From Lactarius indigo (lineage: Eukaryota; Basidiomycota; Agaricomycetes; Russulales; Russulaceae): 64,000 nucleotides of DNA. Every line of letters starts with the position of its first letter. Within the stretch, counting starts at the first letter, position 1. The position numbers and the translations under genes were made by a program. The notes below the pieces were generated by a model, which made no database searches, was not told the DNA's origin, and saw nothing but the letters and a program-made list of their open reading frames with translations. Of this stretch, positions 58,377 through 64,000 are shown piece by piece. The stretch covers positions 1,798,001 through 1,862,000 of the forward strand of contig JAFKAC010000001.1 in NCBI GenBank assembly GCA_025766275.1. Direction: 5' to 3'.

Positions 58377-59735
58377 ATGGCGCTCTTCGATGTCCCAGGG
58401 TGGTCCGTTCCCGGTGCCCCCCTTGCAGTCCCCTCCAAAAAACGTAAACGGCCGTCAAAGCAAGGCCTCGATCAGATCCAGTCGGCGGCAGTAAACGTGG
58501 AGAAGTTGATGGAGCGATTGGCTATGGAACGGACACACGGTCCTAAGACGAAAACGAAACGAGAACATGGTGGGGGCGTGTCTGCAGACGCGGATCAACC
58601 TCCCAAGAAGAAGCACAAGCGTGTCAAAGACCACAAGGTCCTACAATCTCACACTTCTACACGAGGAGATGGGGAGCAAAGTACGCCGAAAAAGAAGAGG
58701 AAAGACAGGGAGAAGAAAACAGGAGGAGATAAGGTTACGTCCTCACCATCCCTGGCTTCATCCCACCCACCTCCACAACCCTCCGGCAATGCATTAACCA
58801 GTCTGCAACGTGGCATGAAGCAGAGTTTGGACGGAGCGCGGTTTAGGTATGTAAACCCTCCGCCACTACGCGCCCAGGGCGTCATAGACTGCATCTCAGG
58901 TGGATCAATGAGAAGCTCTACAAGTCGGACGGTGCGCATGCGCATATTATGATGCGTGAGGATTCCGCAGTATTTGACGACGTGCGTTCCTCATACCTTT
59001 CTCCGGCGGGGTGTTCACACGGATCCGCAGTACCACAAAGGGTTCCGACGTCAAGTGGAGTCATGGCCGTCCAACCCTGTTTCCCATTACATTTCGACAT
59101 TGTCGGCGTACCCGCCGCGCACCGTCATCGCAGATCTTGGCTGCGGAGACGCTGCGCTGGCCCGTGCTCTTATACCCAAGGGCTACACAGTCATGTCGTT
59201 CGACCTGGTGTCTGACGGTGCTTTTGTGATCGAGGCAGACATCTTCGAACGTCTCCCCCTGCCTGGATCCGAGGGTGACAGTGACGAAAGTGGGAAGTCC
59301 AGCCACGGACATGGACAGATAGTGAACGTGGTAGTCTGTGCCCTGAGTCTCATGGGCACGAACTGGCCGAATTGCATCTGCGAGGCATGGAGAATCTTGC
59401 GTCCCAGGTGCGTATTGACTCTAAGCCAGAATGCGGGAGCTTACGCGCCTACAGTGGTGAACTCAAAATCGCCGAGGTAGCCAGCCGGTTCACGGACGTC
59501 CAACAGTTCCAGTCGCTCGTCGAATCCTTGGGATTCAGACACAAGTCTACGGTGTGTACTTTCTACGCTTCCCCCGGCACTGATTTTAACTCGCTAAATG
59601 CAGGATGATAGCAACACCCACTTCACTCTTTTGGAATTCGAGAAGACCGGTCGTAAGCTACGAGGCGAGAAAGATTTGAACAAGCTTCTGGCAAAAGGCC
59701 ATATACTGAAGCCTTGCGAATACAAGAAGCGTTGA
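58377..59735 (+). CDS. RRP8: Rrp8, 25S rRNA adenine-N1 methyltransferase
   Basis: The ATG at 58377 begins MALFDVPGWSVPGAPLAVPS. The N-terminal 150 residues are Lys-rich and nucleolar in character (KKKHKRVKDHK, TPKKKRKDREKK). After SLQRGMKQSLDGARFR and an intron: INEKLYKSDGAHAHIMMRED. The methyltransferase core follows: YHKGFRRQVESWPSNPVSHY, VIADLGCGDAALARAL (SAM motif), VMSFDLVS, VVVCALSLMGTNWPNCICEA, WRILRP, and GELKIAEVASRFTDVQQFQS. It ends KGHILKPCEYKKR. Rrp8 makes m1A in the large-subunit rRNA and also acts in pre-rRNA processing. All SAM-binding motifs are present. Confidence 0.93.
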
Positions 59736-60163
59736 GTTCCGGATTTAGGGCGTATCTTCTTTCGCAACCTCGTCTGCGTCACAATCGTTCTGGGTGCCTA
59801 GTGCAGCTCACGTCGGATACTCTCGGACTGGAGAACTGTCATCACCTGCTAAAATATGCTCGTCGAGACTCAATTTGCAGCCGATTGGGGCGAGATCGTT
59901 GCAGGCGAGGACACCGGTTCAAATGAAAGTCATCACATGCATCCTGAACGCTCGCAGAGATGGCTATGATAAATAGCAGGTAGCACGTACAATCTAACGT
60001 CACCAATGTGCCTAACACGCACACTCATCGATACGGAGCATCGACAGCCTTAGTACGGCCCGTTTGCGTTCATACAACGGTATTTCCAGCGCACGATAGC
60101 AATGCACAGTGCCTATGTGGCCGTGGAGATCAGTGAGAGCACATCGAGCATAACAAAGGGGTT
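59736..60163. other. intergenic region
   Basis: This is 3' flank of RRP8 and of the DUF6535 pseudogene. No gene was recognised. Confidence 0.4.
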
Positions 60164-61660
60164 TCAATGGCATCCAAGGACTTGGTGGTAGCCTGTACGA
60201 TATCTGCTGTAGCTCGTCTTTGAGCCAGTCGAGAACCTTGAAATATATGAACTGTGCGATTTGACGTAGGGGCAGATCGGTCCGGTCCTCGGTAAGAAGG
60301 GAATGTGGAGTGTCTGTTTGAACATGTCTAGGACATCCGGCGGTATTGGGTCACCCACAAATGAGTTAGCGACCAAGACAAGGGAAACAATGCTCGCAAG
60401 TTCGATGGCGCCAGGCTTGCCAAGAAAGAACGTCACTTCGTGTCTGTTGGTGCCAAGGATAACTGATAACCACCCAAGTATCTTGGTGTTGATTCGAACA
60501 CGGTTAACGTCGGCTGAAAGCTTCTTTGTTTCCAAAGCCCCGAAACAACGTCCTATGATACGTGCAGCCAAGTCCTCTTCCGCCTGAATTCGATGAGTCA
60601 TCTCGGGACTGGCGATGATGATTCAAGCGCATATGCGTCCACCGTTGACAGAGCGCCAGCTGTACTGAGTTCGACACTCATTTGCAGACCATCCCAAAGC
60701 CATCTGCGATGCATCGCGATCTTATAATCGAGCATCTCCCTCCACTTGGTAGAACCAATAGGCCCCATAACTTCCCGTGTCCAACGCCATAAGGTCGGCG
60801 AAGGTCGGCGAAACCGACCCTCAACACCTCGGTTGGCCAAAAAGGATTTCGAGGACGGAAAGCTGGGATAAACGCCACGTGGTGAACACGACTGTCGCGT
60901 ACTAGATTGGGAAAAGGAACTCGACGAGACCGGCGAAAAAGAGGAAGACTGGATATGTGCAGGAGCTTGGTAATTGGCGTGACGGCTCGTGCAAGAGTTC
61001 CGAGTCTGCTAGTAAGGCCATCAAATATAAATGCCCGTATACGCCCGCTCTTGTGAGGTGTACCGCGAGGCTGCATGAGTTCCCGATAATCTCGGGCCCA
61101 TTGTTGTATTAGTGTCGCGGAATGCGCACAATTCAAGCTGATGGCCAGACGGAACCACATTGCATCGACCCTGACGGCAGAAGCTGTTGGCTTGAATGGC
61201 TGACTGCTCTGTGCCGCAACGCTCGCGAGAGGTGTCCCGTTGGAGCTGTTGTCAAGTGGTTGAGATATTTGAGTAAGGAGCGCATTGGTCGTAACGCCGG
61301 AATCGGGAGATAGCGATCGATAGCTGCTTATAGCTTTCGATAATAAAGGTAGCGACGGTGGCCGAGGACAGACCCGTCTGCGGTATGTGCATTAGATAGA
61401 GTAACTGCAGATTATAGAGGGATGAGCACTCACAAACACGAGGATTCCGTCTCCTTCCCCCTTCCAACCCTCGGTTATCTCTTTATCCTTCTGCTAGGCC
61501 TGAGTGAGGTACATTATCCACAACATATCAGAAGAGTCTTTGTAGTTTTCAACTACGCGAATGGGTATACAGCTTTTGACGCGTCAAACCAACATACCCC
61601 ATTGAACGTCTGCGTCACGATAATCCTCAGTAGTGGTGGTCTGAAACTGAGGATCTGCAT
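60164..61660 (-). pseudogene. broken DUF6535 paralog (tandem copy)
   Basis: Nucleotide and peptide similarity to the intact neighbour at 61926-64000 runs the whole length, in the same orientation. It includes QTGLSSATVATFIIESYKQL (intact copy: KTGLFSATVASFIIESYKQL), MWFRLAISLNCAHSATLIQQ, WARDYRELMQPRGTPHKSGR and MTHRIQAEEDLAARIIGRCF. Defects: a frameshift just after YKQLS, others through the membrane region, and a deletion near 60600 that removes about 130 residues between TVDAYALE and MTHRIQAEE. A 3' frameshift is present near 60280. The degree of divergence suggests an older duplication. Confidence 0.8.
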
Positions 61661-61925
61661 GATCCGTAGGTCGAATAGATGAAAGGATTGCAGGCCGAGT
61701 GTCCCGAGACTCAGTGATAGGGTGGAGTTGAACACTGATATAAACATGCGAACTGGGTGAAGCCATTTATAGAGGGTCCAAGGATATGACGATCCCTACT
61801 GCGGAGAGAGGGCCACTCGACAATATGACGAACCTGAAGAGAACTTTGGACTATACGGAAACGTGGCTCGCGGACGAGGTGAAAGGGGTATGTTCGAGTT
61901 CACCCTGAGAAACACGTGTGGTAAA

Positions 61926-64000
61926 TTACAGGGAGTGACGCTGCGTTGCGACGGCTCGTACTGTAGTACAACGGAAACCTGCCTCGCTTGCAACCAAGCC
62001 ATCACCAATACCGCTATCTGGTGCACCTTCAGTCCGCACTTGATTCTCGCGCGATTGCTGCGGCCCATGAGGAATGTTGGTCTGTGGCTCCTGTGCGGGT
62101 TGAGGTTTAGGAAATGCCATAGCCCTCGTTGGCAGCTTGTCCGATATCTGTCGCAGCTCGTCTTTGAGCCAATTGGGAACCTTGGAATATATCTCGTGGA
62201 ACTGTGCGATCTGAGGCGGGGGCAGGTCGGCGTGGATCTTGTCAATAAGAACCTTAGAGAGAATGTTGAGTGTCTTTTTGAACACGTCCAGCACATCCGA
62301 CGGTATTTTGTCACCGACCAATGAGTCGGCGTCTACCAACATGAGGGAAACGATGTTCGCAAGTTCGATGGCGCCAGGCTCGCCAAGCCAAGACATTACC
62401 TCACGGCTGTCGGTCCCAAGGATAGCCGATAAACACGCGAGCACCCCTTCAGTCACTCGAACACGGCGCGAGTCAATGTCGGCTGAAAGCTTCTTTACGA
62501 CCAACGCCCCGAAACAACGTCCTATGACACGCGCAGCCAGGTCCTCTTCTGCCTGAATTCGATGAGTCATCTCGGGACTAGCGAAGACGATGCGGACGTA
62601 AGAGGGTAAGGGTTCCGGGTTCTCTGGCTGATTGTACGCCTTTCCGCAATACCACAGGCTCCTCAGACACACCCGCAGACGGTTCTTGCGCTTTTCTTCG
62701 GCGAGGGGTGAGGTCCCTGGTATACAAGTCTTGAGGAGGTCGTAGAGACGAGATCCAAGGATGGGGTCGGTCGCCGACTGGTCGGACATCAAGGGAAGGA
62801 TTGCCGAGGTCGCATCCGGGACGGCTTTGGAGTCGAAAAATCCTGGTACGCGTTCGGCAAAGTCTTCAATCTCTTTGTCTTCATCGAGAGCTGTAAGCGT
62901 CCATTCAAGTGCGTCCTTATCTACAGTCGATGGGGCGTCAGTAGCACTGAGCTCGACACTTTTCCGTAGACCATCCGAAAGCCATTTACGACGCATAGTG
63001 ACCTGTATCTTGAGCGTCTCCCTCCACTTAGTAGGACCAGGAATCCCCGTCGCTTGCTGGTGAGTCAAACGCCATAGGGACAACAAAGGCCCGTGAAATA
63101 GCCCCTCAACCCCTCGGATGGCCAAAAGGATTCTGAGCACGAAAAATTGGGATAGACGCCATGTGATTCCGGACAGTGGCGTGCGATACGGGCAATTGAG
63201 GTATAGGTTCGGTGAAATCGTCAAAATTGCGTACGCAAGAGCGAACAGAGCAATCCAGCCGAGAGTGAAGTACGCGACGGTAGTGTTGATGGGGATAAGA
63301 AAGTCGACGAGACCGGCGAAGAAGAGGAAGACCGATAGGTGTAGGAGCACAGGCATTGTCTCGATGGCTCGCGTCATTCTGAATCCTTTTATACCATCGA
63401 AGATATACGCTCGCATACGAGCACGCTTATGAGGTGCGCCGCGGCGCCGCGCGAGTTCCTGATATCGTCGGGCCCATTGTTGCATCAATGTTGCCGAAAG
63501 TGCGCAAGTCAAGCTGAGGACTAAGCTGAGGAACCACATCACGTTGACTCTGACGGCAGAAGCTGTCGGCTTGAACGGCTGGCTGTTCTGCGCTGCAACG
63601 CCCGCGAAAGGTGTTCCGTTGGAGTTGTTGGCAAGTTGCTGAGATATTTGGGTAAGGAGCGCATTGGTCGTAACGCCGGAATCGGGAGATAGTTGCTTGT
63701 AGCTTTCGATGATGAAGGACGCAACGGTGGCCGAGAACAGACCAGTCTTCGTCATGTGCATTAGGTGAAGTGAATCAGAAGGTTGAGGGATGGGCACTCA
63801 CAAACACGAGGATTCCCTCTGTATCCCCCTTCCAATTCTCAGTTATCTCTTTATCCTCCTTCTCAGCCTCAGTGAGGTACAACATCCATAACCTGCCAGA
63901 AGAGTCTCCATAGTTCTCGCCTGAAAAGCGAATGAGAACACGACCTGTGAAACGGCGAAACAGCATACCCCGCTGAGCGTCTGTGACAGGTAGCAGCGCG
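61926..64000 (-). CDS. DUF6535 membrane protein, 5'-partial at window end
   Basis: The main exon (stop 61926, open to the splice near 63756) is preceded by an exon at 63810-64000 encoding LWMLYLTEAEKEDKEITENW and KGDTEGILVF, then intron, then TGLFSATVASFIIESYKQLS. Membrane helices: VMWFLSLVLSLTCALSATLM, VLLHLSVFLFFAGLVDFLIP, YFTLGWIALFALAYAILTIS. A soluble helical region follows: WTLTALDEDKEIEDFAERVP, TSPLAEEKRKNRLRVCLRSL, EMTHRIQAEEDLAARVIGRC. The tail is Pro/Gln-rich and short, unlike the copy at 50.9-53.5 kb. The start codon is beyond or at the window edge. Function of the family is unknown. Confidence 0.8.

Overview
The window is nuclear DNA of a filamentous basidiomycete, most likely an Agaricomycete. 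Genes are dense and lie on both strands. They are cut by many introns of about 45-65 nt with GT-AG ends, and the protein complement is fungal: Leu1, Mdm10, Pkr1, Srk1/Rck2-type kinase, HEI10-like RING protein, DUF6535 membrane proteins and a Goodbye-NACHT-ankyrin receptor. I saw no rRNA, tRNA or CRISPR array. I cannot name the species.

Left part (1-24 kb): a long coiled-coil protein with a GAR (Gas2-related) domain (+); a 3.2 kb gene-poor stretch ending in a relic of an IS630/Tc1-type transposase; an orphan 499-aa protein (+); a decayed Old Yellow Enzyme gene (-); a very intron-rich HEI10/CCNB1IP1-like meiotic RING gene (+); a Ser/Pro-rich protein with a possible CUE-like end (-); LEU1 isopropylmalate isomerase (-) head to head with ribosomal protein RPL29 (+); a TFIIIC subunit of the GTF3C5/Tfc1 type (-); and a small putative mitochondrial protein (-).

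Middle (24-44 kb): a gene-poor segment holding a decayed copy of the PSF3 upstream region; an NLR-like receptor (-) with a coding 21-bp minisatellite; GINS subunit PSF3 (+); V-ATPase assembly factor PKR1 (-); an alpha-arrestin (-); an unrecognised gene (-) head to head with MDM10 (+); a disordered RGG protein (-) head to head with SmG (+); a broken SANT/Myb gene (-) beside a short interstitial telomere-type repeat; and an Srk1/Rck2-like kinase (-).

Right part (44-64 kb): a NIPA-type Mg transporter (-), SEC12 (+), TAF9 (-), ISU1 (+), a DUF6535 gene (+), PRP31 (-), a P-loop ATPase (-), RRP8 (+), and a DUF6535 tandem pair (-): one broken copy and one intact copy running off the end.

Most genes are conserved housekeeping genes in head-to-head or tail-to-tail pairs with short spacers. 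The accessory elements (receptor, DUF6535 genes, transposase and OYE relics, orphan protein) sit between them. Several otherwise well-conserved genes carry single-base +1 shifts: five in LEU1, one in HEI10, one in the receptor, one in the unknown gene. These are either assembly insertions or real decay. Exon junctions were worked out by eye, and entries say where a junction is not resolved.
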